NCBI RefSeq assembly: GCF_900070365.1
Contig: NZ_LN850107.1
Coordinates: 1,116,001-1,180,000 of the forward strand
DNA from: Alloactinosynnema sp. L-07
GTDB taxonomy: Bacteria > Actinomycetota > Actinomycetes > Mycobacteriales > Pseudonocardiaceae
Direction of reading: 5' to 3'
DNA length: 64,000 nucleotides
Of the stretch, positions 51,059 through 62,171 are shown in pieces. Under the pieces are notes generated by a model, which did not search any database, was not told the DNA's origin, and saw nothing but the letters and a program-made list of their open reading frames with translations. The stretch's first letter is position 1, and each line of letters begins with the position of its first letter. The translations under genes were made by a program, and so were the position numbers.

Positions 51059-51316
51059 ATGAGCGACGACGCGATCTCAGGCGGTGGGCCCGAAGCGGGG
51101 CGACCCGCGGCGGCGACGCCGTTGCGTCCGCGTAGACTGCCCACCCTGCCCTGCAGCGTCGTGTGGAGCCGCGGGCGCGCCTACGTCCTGGAAGCAGTGG
51201 ACGGATACGCGTTCTGGGTCGGATTCGACCAATACGGCAGGCCGCAGTCGCTGAGCCGATCAGCGCTCGAACGGCAGGGCTGGACCCCACATCGTGCCGA
51301 ACGGAAAACAGCGTGA
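51059..51316 (+). CDS. Small protein, tandem paralogue A
   Basis: An 85-residue protein. A variable N-terminus (about 30 residues) is followed by LPCSVVWSRGRAYVLEAVDG, FWVGFDQYGRPQSLSRSALE and RQGWTPHR. The second half is almost the same as the next gene, so this is a tandem duplicate of a compact beta-rich unit with conserved Cys, Trp and Tyr. The stop overlaps the next start (GTGA). No family is recognised. Codon use matches the neighbours. Confidence 0.6.
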   Translation: MSDDAISGGGPEAGRPAAATPLRPRRLPTLPCSVVWSRGRAYVLEAVDGYAFWVGFDQYGRPQSLSRSALERQGWTPHRAERKTA

Positions 51317-51522
51317 ACGACATCGCCGTAAAACCCGGCGTCCGCACTCACCGGAAACTTCCCACCGCGCCATGCTCCGTGGTCTGGAGCAAAGGCCGCG
51401 CCTACGTCCTGGAAGGCTCCGCGGGTCGCCTGCGCTGGGTCGGCCTCGACACCTTCGGACGGCCGTGCGCGCTGAGCGCCGCCGCGCTTGACGAGCAAGG
51501 TTGGTCGCGCCGCCGCACCTGA
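51313..51522 (+). CDS. Small protein, tandem paralogue B
   Basis: A 69-residue protein starting VNDIAVKPGVRTHRKLPTA, then PCSVVWSKGRAYVLEGSAG, WVGLDTFGRPCALSAAALDE and QGWSRRRT. It shares the PCSVVWSxGRAYVLE, WVGxDxxGRP and QGW blocks with paralogue A. The GTG overlaps the previous stop, so the pair is co-translated. It ends 26 bases before the CDP-alcohol phosphatidyltransferase start. Function unknown. Confidence 0.6.
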   Translation: MNDIAVKPGVRTHRKLPTAPCSVVWSKGRAYVLEGSAGRLRWVGLDTFGRPCALSAAALDEQGWSRRRT

Positions 51523-51548
51523 GCGACCGGCCATTACGCTCTCGGCCT

Positions 51549-52139
51549 ATGGCCGAACCCGCACGGGACGCACTCTCCGACCGGGTGCTGACCATCCCCA
51601 ACGTGCTGAGCATGCTCAGGCTCGCCGGGGTGCCCGTCTTCCTGTACTTGCTGCTGGTCCCGCGCGCGGACGCGTGGGCGATCGGCATCCTGATGTTCGG
51701 CGGGTTCACCGACTGGCTTGACGGCAAGATCGCGCGCTGGCTCGACCAGTCCAGCAAGCTCGGCGCCCTGCTCGACCCCGCGGCCGACCGGCTCTACACC
51801 CTGGCCACGATCGTCGCCTTCGTCATCCGCGACATCGTGCCCTGGTGGGTGGCCGCCGCCCTCGTCGCGCGGGACGTCGTGGTGGCGGGCTGCATCGCGG
51901 TGCTGCGGCGCAACGGCTTCGGCCCGCCCGAGGTGACCTACATCGGCAAGGCGGCCACGTTCAACCTGATGTACGCCTTCCCACTGCTCCTGCTGGCCGA
52001 AGGGGAGTCGACCCTGGCCACGGTGGTCCGTCCGGTCTCCTACGCGCTGGCCATCTGGGGCGGGGCGCTGTTCCTCTGGTCGGGGCTGCTCTACCTGGTG
52101 CAGACCAGGGCCGCACTGCGCCGGACCGGGTCGGCGTGA
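51549..52139 (+). CDS. CDP-alcohol phosphatidyltransferase (PgsA-like)
   Basis: A 196-residue membrane enzyme that joins a CDP-diacylglycerol to an alcohol. The signature DG-x2-AR-x8-G-x3-D-x3-D is complete (DGKIARWLDQSSKLGALLDP, then AADR). There are about five hydrophobic segments. It resembles phosphatidylglycerophosphate synthase or the mycobacterial PgsA2 in the same place before garA; the alcohol substrate is not certain. The ATG at 51549 follows TACGCT by eight bases, so it is probably leaderless. Confidence 0.88.
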   Translation: MAEPARDALSDRVLTIPNVLSMLRLAGVPVFLYLLLVPRADAWAIGILMFGGFTDWLDGKIARWLDQSSKLGALLDPAADRLYTLATIVAFVIRDIVPWWVAAALVARDVVVAGCIAVLRRNGFGPPEVTYIGKAATFNLMYAFPLLLLAEGESTLATVVRPVSYALAIWGGALFLWSGLLYLVQTRAALRRTGSA

Positions 52140-52248
52140 GACGATCTTCGTTCGGCCGAGTGCTCTCGGGGGTGCCACCATCCCGGGTGCTGATCGCGCA
52201 CGGTACGTTGACACTGTTCAGCGGATCAGAACAGCAGGAGGAGCTCAG

Positions 52249-52701
52249 GTGAGCACGAACGACGGGCCCGGCGTCCCGCCGGAGCAGTCTCCGGAGCGGA
52301 CTTCCGTTTTCCGGGCCGACTTCCTCTCCGAAGCCGAGGGCACCCAGGCCCCGGCCCCCGAACCCGCGGTGGCGGGCGTCGACGCCCTGCCCGCCGGATC
52401 GGCCCTCCTGGTGGTCAAGCGCGGCCCGAACGCGGGGTCACGCTTCCTGCTCGACCGCGACACCACCAGCGCGGGTCGGCACCCCGACAGCGACATCTTC
52501 CTCGACGACGTCACCGTCTCCCGCCGTCACGCGGAATTCCGCCGCGAGGGTGGCGAGTTCGTGGTGATCGACGTCGGCAGCCTCAACGGCACCTACGTCA
52601 ACCGCGAGCCGGTCGACCAGGCCGTGCTCGCCGGTGGCGACGAGGTCCAGATCGGCAAGTTCCGCCTGGTCTTCCTGACCGGACCCGGCGCGGGCGCGTA
52701 G
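52249..52701 (+). CDS. garA: FHA-domain metabolic regulator GarA/OdhI
   Basis: A 150-residue phospho-switch protein that in relatives inhibits 2-oxoglutarate dehydrogenase and NAD-glutamate dehydrogenase and activates glutamate synthase. The FHA domain (about residues 50-145) has AGRHPDSDIFLDD, VSRRHAEF and VGSLNGTYVNREPVD. The N-terminal kinase site reads PERTSVFRADF. Mycobacterial GarA has two adjacent Thr there (ETTSVF, PknG and PknB sites), whereas here the first is Arg17 and only Thr18 remains. The gene is followed 11 bases later by ftsR. The gcvH gene that precedes garA in mycobacteria is absent. Confidence 0.93.
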   Translation: MSTNDGPGVPPEQSPERTSVFRADFLSEAEGTQAPAPEPAVAGVDALPAGSALLVVKRGPNAGSRFLLDRDTTSAGRHPDSDIFLDDVTVSRRHAEFRREGGEFVVIDVGSLNGTYVNREPVDQAVLAGGDEVQIGKFRLVFLTGPGAGA

Positions 52702-52712
52702 GCAGTCGAACC

Positions 52713-53438
52713 GTGACGGCGGCCGGGCGGCCTGCCCGTGACGGGTGGAACATCGGGGCGGTGCTCGAACGACTCCGCCCCGAGTTCCCGGACGTGACGA
52801 TCTCCAAGATCCGGTTCCTCGAGGCCGAAGGTCTCGTCACCCCGCAGCGCACGCCGTCTGGGTATCGGCGGTTCACCGAGGACGACATCGCGCGGCTGCG
52901 GTTCGTCCTCGCCGCCCAGCGCGACCACTACCTGCCGCTGCGGGTGATCAAGGATCAGCTCGACCAGGCCGACCGCGGCGGCGCGCCGCCGCTGGCAGCC
53001 GTGGCCAGGCAACTAAGCGCGGTGCCCACGGAAGTATCGGACACCCTGGATGTCGACGAGGCCCCGGCACTGCGGCTGACCAGGGCCGAGGTCGCGGCGA
53101 AGGCGACCGTCGAGATCGAGTTGCTCGACGAGTTGGAACAGTACGGTCTGCTCGCCGCCGACGACGGCGGTTTCTACGACGGTGACGCGGTGCGGGTGGC
53201 CCGGCTGGCCGCGGACCTGGCCGAGTACGGCATCGAGCCGCGGCACCTGCGGGCGTTCCGGGCCGCGGCCGACCGGGAACTCGGACTGGTCGAGCAGGTC
53301 GTGGCGCCGCTCTACCGGCAGCGCGACCCGTCGGCCCGCGAGCGCGCGGACGCGGTGACACGGGAACTCGGCACACTGGCGGTGGGCTTGCACTCACTGC
53401 TCGTCCAGGCCGGTCTTCGACGGATGATCAGCAGGTAA
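52713..53438 (+). CDS. ftsR: MerR-family regulator (FtsR / Rv1828 family)
   Basis: A 241-residue MerR-type regulator. The winged HTH (NIGAVLERLRPEFPDVTISK, IRFLEAEGLVTPQRTPSGYR, FTEDDIARLRFVL; residues 12-75) is followed by a linker and a second HTH-like helical unit. The homologue in Corynebacterium glutamicum, FtsR, activates ftsZ and sits beside odhI, the garA homologue, just as here. The GTG start is 11 bases after garA. It probably shares the garA transcript and thereby links nitrogen and carbon signalling to division. Confidence 0.88.
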   Translation: MTAAGRPARDGWNIGAVLERLRPEFPDVTISKIRFLEAEGLVTPQRTPSGYRRFTEDDIARLRFVLAAQRDHYLPLRVIKDQLDQADRGGAPPLAAVARQLSAVPTEVSDTLDVDEAPALRLTRAEVAAKATVEIELLDELEQYGLLAADDGGFYDGDAVRVARLAADLAEYGIEPRHLRAFRAAADRELGLVEQVVAPLYRQRDPSARERADAVTRELGTLAVGLHSLLVQAGLRRMISR

Positions 53439-53592
53439 AACCGGTTCTGTCCATCTATTCATTGTGATCTGATCACCGTGAGATAGTCGGGCGTTCGGAC
53501 CGGATGGCGGGTAGCGTCGAGCTAGGCGATGAGCGATCCTCGAAAGGGAACGGGACGCCGGACGCCCCAGCGAGCGGAGGGAGGCGAGCCCG

Positions 53593-54066
53593 ATGAGCGA
53601 GATGCGCGTCGTGGGAGTGCGGGTGGAGTTGCCCGCGAACCAGCCGATCTTGTTGCTGCGCGAGACGGAAGGTGAAAGGTACCTCCCGATCTGGATCGGA
53701 TCGGTCGAGGCGACCGCGATCGCTCTGGAGCAGCAGGGGGTGCGGCCCGCCCGGCCGCTCACCCACGACCTGCTCAAGGACGTGATCGGCGCGCTGGGCC
53801 GCGAATTGGAGCAGGTCCGCATCACCGACCTGCGCGAAGGCACGTTCTTCGCCGAGCTCGTCTTCGACGGCGACGTGCGCGTCTCGGCCCGCCCGAGCGA
53901 CTCGGTAGCCTTGGCGCTGCGGGTCGGCGTACCGATCCACGCCGAGGACTCCGTGCTGCAGGAAGCCGGGCTGATCATCCCGGACGAGCAGGAGGACGAG
54001 GTCGAGAAGTTCCGCGAGTTCCTCGACTCGGTCTCCCCCGAGGACTTCCGAGGCGCTGACACATAG
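53593..54066 (+). CDS. Bifunctional nuclease family protein (Rv1829-like)
   Basis: A 157-residue protein of the BFN/DUF151 family (Rv1829 homologue). It has LPANQPILLLRETEGERYLP, IWIGSVEATAIALEQQGV, RPLTHDLLKDVIGALG and ARPSDSVALALRVGVPI, the usual family blocks. The ATG is supported by the purine-rich GGAGGGAGGCGAG upstream. Family members have been reported as DNases and RNases in plants; the bacterial role is unclear. It lies between the two MerR genes as in M. tuberculosis. Confidence 0.87.
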   Translation: MSEMRVVGVRVELPANQPILLLRETEGERYLPIWIGSVEATAIALEQQGVRPARPLTHDLLKDVIGALGRELEQVRITDLREGTFFAELVFDGDVRVSARPSDSVALALRVGVPIHAEDSVLQEAGLIIPDEQEDEVEKFREFLDSVSPEDFRGADT

Positions 54067-54291
54067 TGGTCCGGCCCCGATGCGGACCCTTGCGCGCGGA
54101 ACCGGCGTGTCGCGCACCCGCGCGTCGCGTTGACCTGTCCGCGTGCCCGACTTACCGTCAGCTATAGCGCATCGCCGGTCCGACCGCCGCAGAGGCACCC
54201 AGGACCGGTCGATACGCATGGCCGGCGGTTCCCCACAGTGGAGCGGGCGGTCTCGTTCGACGGCCAGTGTGGCCGGACGAGGGGAGGCAGC

Positions 54292-54858
54292 GTGTTCGAG
54301 GAAGGTCCCGTCGGGGCTGATACCGGAGAGCAGGGCGAACTGTTCCCGGATGCCTCACTGCCCGACGAGTTCGTCGGCTACCGGGGTCCTGCCGCGTGCC
54401 AGATCGCGGGCATCACCTACCGGCAGCTCGACTACTGGGCCCGCACTGACCTGGTCGTTCCCACTGTGCGCGGCGCGCACGGCTCGGGTTCCCAGCGGCT
54501 CTACTCGTTCAAGGACGTCCTGGTGCTCAAGGTCGTCAAGCGCCTGCTCGACACCGGCGTCTCGCTGCAGAACATCCGCGTCGCCGTCGAGACCCTGCGC
54601 AAGCACGGGGTGCGCGACCTGGCCCGGATCACGCTGTTCAGCGACGGCACCACGGTCTACGAGTGCACGTCGCCAGAGGAGGTCGTCGACCTGCTCCAGG
54701 GCGGTCAGGGCGTCTTCGGCATCGCGGTCTCCGGCGCGATCCGGGAGATCAGCGGCACCATCCACGAGTTCCCGGCCGAGCGTGCCGACGGCGTCGAGCT
54801 GCCGCACCACTCCGAGGACGAGCTGACCCAACGCCGGAAAGCCAGAAACGTCGGTTAG
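54292..54858 (+). CDS. MerR-family regulator (Rv1830 family)
   Basis: A 188-residue MerR-type regulator. The HTH (YRGPAACQIAGITYRQLDYW, ARTDLVVPTVRGAHGSGSQR, LYSFKDVLVLKVVKRLLDTG; about residues 35-95) is followed by a C-terminal domain (SPEEVVDLLQGGQGVFGIAV). The GTG at 54292 is chosen because GGGGAGG lies five bases upstream. The open frame before it is low-complexity. Mycobacterial Rv1830 is linked to cell division control. The gene ends in a four-base convergent overlap with a GNAT gene. Confidence 0.87.
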   Translation: MFEEGPVGADTGEQGELFPDASLPDEFVGYRGPAACQIAGITYRQLDYWARTDLVVPTVRGAHGSGSQRLYSFKDVLVLKVVKRLLDTGVSLQNIRVAVETLRKHGVRDLARITLFSDGTTVYECTSPEEVVDLLQGGQGVFGIAVSGAIREISGTIHEFPAERADGVELPHHSEDELTQRRKARNVG

Positions 54859-55610
54859 GTGCGGGTGAACGGCCTGGTCGAGGTCAGCCTGGTGAATCCT
54901 GCCCGGCGCAGGATCGGCTCGCTCGTGGGCAGGGCGTCGACCTGTAGGTAGCGGAACCCGCGAGCTTGGGCGCGGCGGGCGCGGTGGCTGACCACGGCTT
55001 TGTAGACCCCTTTGCCGCGCCACTCGGGCAGCGTGCCGCCGCCCCACAGGCCGGCGAAGTCTGTGCCCACGTAGTAGTCGGTCCGCGCCGCGCACACGAC
55101 CTCGCCATCCGCGACGGCCAACACCACGTCGAGCGTGCCGGGTGCCGCTGCCAGCAGTTGGGCGCGCAGCTTGGTCATGTCCTTGTCGAAGACGCGTTGG
55201 TGCAGTTCCGTGGCCTGCGAGATGCCCGCCGGGGTGGTCGCGTCGACGATCTCGACCCCGGCGGGCGGGGCGAAGTCGGGGACCTCGGCGGCCTCGGCGA
55301 CGAGCACCGCCTCCAGGTCGTCGGGCACCAGTCCGGCCGCGACGAGCCGGTCCGGGAGATCGGCGGGCTGGTCGTGGCTGTAGTACTTCCACTCATAGTC
55401 CCCGGTGATCCGCGGCAGTTCGGCGGCGATGGCCGCGTCGGCGGTGGCCTCGTCTAGATCGGTCCACACCACACCCTGCCAGCTGTGCGCGGCCGTGCTG
55501 ACATGGCGGATCAGCCGCAGCTCCCGTTCGACCGTGGTGGCGTCGTCGCCGGGCGGAAGTTCACGCCTGAGTTGCCGGTCGAACGCGGAGAGTGCCGCTG
55601 CGGTATCCAT
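54855..55610 (-). CDS. GNAT-family N-acetyltransferase
   Basis: A 251-residue protein with a C-terminal GNAT domain. The acetyl-CoA region is LWGGGTLPEWRGKGVYKAVV, preceded by VVLAVADGEVVCAARTDYYV and followed by GFRYLQVDALPTSEPILRRA. The N-terminal half (about residues 1-110) may be a second, non-catalytic GNAT unit. The ATG at 55610 is chosen because the 12 extra codons upstream are not conserved-looking. It is divergent from the riboswitch-gcvP unit. The substrate is unknown. Confidence 0.85.
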   Translation of the reverse strand: MDTAAALSAFDRQLRRELPPGDDATTVERELRLIRHVSTAAHSWQGVVWTDLDEATADAAIAAELPRITGDYEWKYYSHDQPADLPDRLVAAGLVPDDLEAVLVAEAAEVPDFAPPAGVEIVDATTPAGISQATELHQRVFDKDMTKLRAQLLAAAPGTLDVVLAVADGEVVCAARTDYYVGTDFAGLWGGGTLPEWRGKGVYKAVVSHRARRAQARGFRYLQVDALPTSEPILRRAGFTRLTSTRPFTRT

Positions 55611-55694
55611 TCGGCAAGTGGAACCTGGACACAGCACTCTGGGCAAATGAGTTAGCGACCCGTCCGTCTAGACTCAAGGGCAGTCGTCGCTGAA

Positions 55695-55900
55695 CCCACG
55701 CGGGAGAGATCGAGCGGTCACCCGACCGACTCGACGCCGAAGGAGCAAATCCTCCCCGGAACCTCTCAGGCAAAAGGACCGCGTGGGCGAGACGCCTCTG
55801 GAAAGCGGGCTGCCCTCGGGCGGCCCCGCCGAAGGTGCAAGTCCGGATGTTCGGGCGAAGCTCTCAGGCGCCCGGGTTCAACGGGCACGGACAGAGGGGG
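55695..55900 (+). ncRNA. Tandem glycine riboswitch upstream of gcvP
   Basis: Two glycine aptamers in tandem. Aptamer 1 is closed by CCACGCGG/CCGCGTGG (55696-55703 with 55779-55786) and contains GGGAGAG, CCGAAGGAGCAA and CCTCTCAGGCAAAAGGACC. Aptamer 2 is closed by CCTCTG/CAGAGG (55795-55800 with 55892-55897) and contains GGAAAGCGG, CCGAAGGTGCAAG and CTCTCAGGCGCCCGGG. It lies in the 351-base leader before the gcvP ATG. Glycine binding would switch on the glycine cleavage gene. I see no clear intrinsic terminator, so control may act at translation initiation. Confidence 0.93.
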
Positions 55901-55961
55901 AGGGCTAGCGGGCACCCCACCCGCTTCAGGCCCGACCCCGTTCGCCGGAGGAGCTGCACTG

Positions 55962-58841
<2,880 letters not shown>

Positions 58842-58873
58842 GTTTGGTCGCCTTACGAGGTTTAGGTGCGGTC

Positions 58874-58903
58874 GGGGCGGTAGCCGTGGTCGGCTGCCGC
58901 CCC
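58874..58903. terminator. Bidirectional hairpin between gcvP and rnhA
   Basis: The stem GGGGCGGTAGCCG (58874-58886) pairs with CGGCTGCCGCCCC (58891-58903), 13 bp with one G-T pair, closing the loop TGGT. It lies between two convergent genes and can end transcripts from both sides. The tail is not U-rich. Confidence 0.7.
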
Positions 58904-58910
58904 GGTCCCC

Positions 58911-59378
58911 TTAGGTTCCGGACTGTTGGGCCGCTTTGACTGCTGCTTGGAGGCCTTCGAGGGCGAGGCGGTCGGCGCGTTCGTTCTCCGGGTGGCCGGC
59001 GTGGCCCTTCACCCAGTGCCACTCGACCTCATGGCGCTCCGCCGCCGCTTCCAGGCGCTTCCACAGGTCCTCGTTGGCGACCGGGGTCTTGGCCGAGGTC
59101 TGCCACCCGTTCGCTTTCCAGGTGGTCATCCATTTGGTGATGCCGTTGCGGACGTAGGTGCTGTCGGTGTAGACGTCCACCCGACACGCACGCGACAGCG
59201 TCTCCAACGCCTGGATCGGCGCCATCAGTTCCATCCGGTTGTTGGTCGTGCGCTCCGCCTCGCCGCCGCAGAGGTCGCGTTCGCGGTCGCCGTAGCGCAG
59301 CACCGCGCCCCAGCCGCCCGGGCCGGGATTGGGCACGCACGCGCCATCGGTATAGATCTCCACCACCTGATCACCCAC
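58911..59378 (-). CDS. rnhA: Ribonuclease HI
   Basis: A 155-residue nuclease that cuts RNA in RNA-DNA hybrids. The active-site acids are visible in [44 protein letters not shown] and [11 protein letters not shown]. It has the HWVKGHAGH loop of the catalytic His. The length equals the E. coli enzyme. The GTG at 59378 is chosen because TAGCAT ends seven bases upstream (leaderless pattern) and the family N-terminus begins there. Confidence 0.94.
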   Translation of the reverse strand: MGDQVVEIYTDGACVPNPGPGGWGAVLRYGDRERDLCGGEAERTTNNRMELMAPIQALETLSRACRVDVYTDSTYVRNGITKWMTTWKANGWQTSAKTPVANEDLWKRLEAAAERHEVEWHWVKGHAGHPENERADRLALEGLQAAVKAAQQSGT

Positions 59379-59461
59379 GGTGGCGATGCTATCGGGGAAT
59401 AATGATCGCCCGTCCGAGTTGTCCACAGTGAGGGTAATTCCACTCGGGAGGAAACCACCGC

Positions 59462-60280
59462 ATGTCGGAAGTGAAGCTCAACGACGGCACCACCATCCCG
59501 CAGCTCGGCTTCGGCGTCTGGCAGGTGCCCGACGACGTCGCCGTGACCGCGGTGGCCACCGCCATCGAGGCCGGCTACCGCAGCGTCGACACCGCGGCCA
59601 TCTACGGCAACGAGGTGGGGACCGGTGCCGCGATCGCCGCGTCCGGGGTGGCGCGGGAAGAGCTGTTCGTCACCACCAAGCTCTGGAACTCCGACCAGGG
59701 CTACGACCAGGCCCTGCGCGCCTTCGACGCGAGCCTGGACAAGCTCAAGCTCGACTACGTCGACCTGTACCTGATCCACTGGCCCGCGCCGGAACAGGAC
59801 AAGTACGTCGACTCGTGGCGCGCGCTGGAGAAGATCAAGGAAGACGGCCGGGCCCGGTCCATCGGGGTGTCCAACTTCCACAAGTCGCACTTGGACCGCC
59901 TCTTCGCCGAGACCGGCACCGTGCCCTCGGTCAACCAGATCGAGCTGCACCCCAACCTGCCGCAGGCCGAACTGCGCGCCATCCACGCCGAGCACGGCAT
60001 CGCGACCGAGGCGTGGAGCCCGCTGGGCCAGGGCAAGCTGCTCGACGACAAGACGGTCGTCGGCATCGGTGCGCGGCACGGGAAATCGGCGGCGCAGGTG
60101 CTGCTGCGGTGGCACCTGGACCTGGGCAACATCGTCATTCCCAAGTCGGTCACCCCGGAGCGGATCCGGGCCAACATCGACGTGTTCGACTTCGAGCTGA
60201 CCGACACCGACCGCGCCGAACTGGCCGCGCTGGACAACGGCGTGCGCATCGGCCCCGACCCGGACGTCTTCTGGGGGTGA
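59462..60280 (+). CDS. Aldo/keto reductase
   Basis: A 272-residue NADPH-dependent reductase of the AKR superfamily, AKR5-like. The catalytic tetrad is visible: Asp and Tyr in [15 protein letters not shown], Lys in [11 protein letters not shown] and His in LYLIHWP. NADPH contacts are in SIGVSNF and [20 protein letters not shown]. The ATG follows GGAGGAAACC. It stands alone and divergent from rnhA. The natural substrate is not determinable; 2,5-diketo-gluconate-like and methylglyoxal reductases belong to this group. Confidence 0.93.
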   Translation: MSEVKLNDGTTIPQLGFGVWQVPDDVAVTAVATAIEAGYRSVDTAAIYGNEVGTGAAIAASGVAREELFVTTKLWNSDQGYDQALRAFDASLDKLKLDYVDLYLIHWPAPEQDKYVDSWRALEKIKEDGRARSIGVSNFHKSHLDRLFAETGTVPSVNQIELHPNLPQAELRAIHAEHGIATEAWSPLGQGKLLDDKTVVGIGARHGKSAAQVLLRWHLDLGNIVIPKSVTPERIRANIDVFDFELTDTDRAELAALDNGVRIGPDPDVFWG

Positions 60281-60344
60281 TCCGCGGGCCGTTCCCGCCG
60301 CCCCCGAATTTCTACGTCTGGTCGCTAATGCTCTAGGGGAGCGA

Positions 60345-62105
60345 TCAGCCGCGGCGGGCGGAGAGTTGGCCGAGTGCGGCCTGGATGCCGCGGGCGTCGG
60401 TCAAGGTCGACACCGTGCCGTTGGTGAGTTTGGTCAGTTCCCGCAGTGCGGCGCGGTTGTGGCCGGGGCCGAAGGCGATCACGCTGACGGCCACCGGCTT
60501 CTTCGGGTCGTCCACGGACTTGATCAGGGCGGTCAGCTCGGCCAGGGTCATCGGCCCGTCGGTGCCGCCGTCGGTGATCACCACGATCTCGTTGCGCTTG
60601 TCGGCCACATAAGTCGAGGTCGCCGACTTGTAGGCCGCCGCGATGCTCTCGTACAGGTCGGTCGCCCCGGTGGGCGCCAGCGTGTCGATCGCGCGGTGCA
60701 GTGCCGCGCGGCGTTCGGCGATGGGGCCGATGGGGACCAGCTGCTGGTAGGCCTTGGTTTTGTCGAGCGCGCGGGAGAACCGCCACAGCCCGACCGATCC
60801 CGACACCGTGTAGTCCGCGTACCCGTGCAGCGACTCCTTGACCCGGTCGATCCGGCTCCGGCCGTCGCCGCCGTCGCCGGACATCGACTTCGACACGTCG
60901 ACCAGCAGGGTCACGATCCGGCCGCCCTCGGTGGCCGCCGCCCAGGTCGCGGCGAGCTGCTGGGTGGTCTTGGAGTTCGCCGGGGCCGTCGCGGGCGGCA
61001 GGTCCGGCCAGGTCATCGACACCGAGTCCGACGGCCGCTCGCGCGAGGACGCCGTGCGCAGGCCCGCGCGGGCGAGGTCGCGCTGCTGGTCGGGGGCGAG
61101 GATGAACTGGCGGAACTGGTCCGCGGCGTCGGCGAGCACCTGGTCGATGCCCGCGAGCCGGACGAACGGGAAGTCGGCGGTGGGTACCGGGCCGGTGGCG
61201 ACGATCTCGGACAGCGGGTGCCGGGCCGCGGGTCTGCCGTCGGCGGCGAGGTTGCGCCGGTGCAGGTCGACCTCCAGGACCGGGACCATGCTGAACGGCG
61301 CCGACTCCATCGTCTCGGTGTCGCCCAAGCTGATCAGCGCGTCGCGGGTGGTCTCCGGGACGCCCGCGGGCTGGCCCGCGGCCAGCTTCCCAATCGCGTC
61401 GGTGACCTCGGGCCGGGCGAGGACGTCCTGTGTCAGCGGGCTCTGCTTGCCGACACCGGACAACACCGCCTGCACCGCGAGGCCGGTCGCCGGGTTGGCC
61501 GCGGGGGAGGGCAGGGCCATGGTGATCCGGCCCCAACCCGACTTGCCGAACCGGGTCCAGCCGCCGGGGTCGGAGGTCAGGGTGACGATGTCGGCCCAGC
61601 TGAACGCCATGGACTTCGACAGGGTGGTCGCGGCTTCCTGCGGCGCGGCCAGCACGACCGGGCTGCCCCCGACAGTGTCCGGCGCCGAGCCGAGCAGGGC
61701 GTCGTCGACGGCGCTGAGCCGGTCGGTCCAGATGGAGGACTCTGGCAGCCACGCGTGCGGGCGGTCGCCGAGTTCGCGGACTGACCATTCGCTGGTCAGC
61801 CCGGCGAGGACGACGGCGGAGTCGGCGGAGGAGATGTTGACCTTAAGGCAGTGGTCGCCGAGCACGGGGCCGGATGCGTTCCACCGCTTCGCGATCTCGC
61901 GCATGGGCGTCTCGACTGACGGTGTCACCACGACCTTGAGCGCGGCCGGACCGCCGGCGCACTCCCGGCCGCGTTCGACGGCGCGCTGGTCAGCGGCGTA
62001 GCGCAGCCAGTTTCCGCCGAACCAGAGGGCGATCATGAGCACGATCAGCCCCGGGAGCAGGATCGCCCACCGCGCACGGCGGGGGTGCCCACGTTGTCGA
62101 GACAT
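60345..62105 (-). CDS. Membrane-anchored protein with solute-binding-like and VWA domains
   Basis: A 586-residue protein. The N-terminal anchor (WAILLPGLIVLMIALWFGG) is followed by a type II periplasmic-binding-like region (about residues 55-350; LKVVVTPSVETPMREIAKRW, WLPESSIW, GSPVVLAAPQ). The C-terminal von Willebrand A domain (about 395-580) has a complete MIDAS site: DVSKSMS, the Thr in APTGATDL and the Asp in VVITDGGTDG. It probably displays the VWA domain outside the cell. The ATG at 62105 has AAAGGGA upstream; the ATG six codons earlier is less likely. Partner or ligand unknown. Confidence 0.82.
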   Translation of the reverse strand: MSRQRGHPRRARWAILLPGLIVLMIALWFGGNWLRYAADQRAVERGRECAGGPAALKVVVTPSVETPMREIAKRWNASGPVLGDHCLKVNISSADSAVVLAGLTSEWSVRELGDRPHAWLPESSIWTDRLSAVDDALLGSAPDTVGGSPVVLAAPQEAATTLSKSMAFSWADIVTLTSDPGGWTRFGKSGWGRITMALPSPAANPATGLAVQAVLSGVGKQSPLTQDVLARPEVTDAIGKLAAGQPAGVPETTRDALISLGDTETMESAPFSMVPVLEVDLHRRNLAADGRPAARHPLSEIVATGPVPTADFPFVRLAGIDQVLADAADQFRQFILAPDQQRDLARAGLRTASSRERPSDSVSMTWPDLPPATAPANSKTTQQLAATWAAATEGGRIVTLLVDVSKSMSGDGGDGRSRIDRVKESLHGYADYTVSGSVGLWRFSRALDKTKAYQQLVPIGPIAERRAALHRAIDTLAPTGATDLYESIAAAYKSATSTYVADKRNEIVVITDGGTDGPMTLAELTALIKSVDDPKKPVAVSVIAFGPGHNRAALRELTKLTNGTVSTLTDARGIQAALGQLSARRG

Positions 62106-62171
62106 CGCATCCCTTTCGAGCACACCCGGTGCGCGCTCGGTGGGGGCACTCTATTAGGTGAAACTCTTGCG

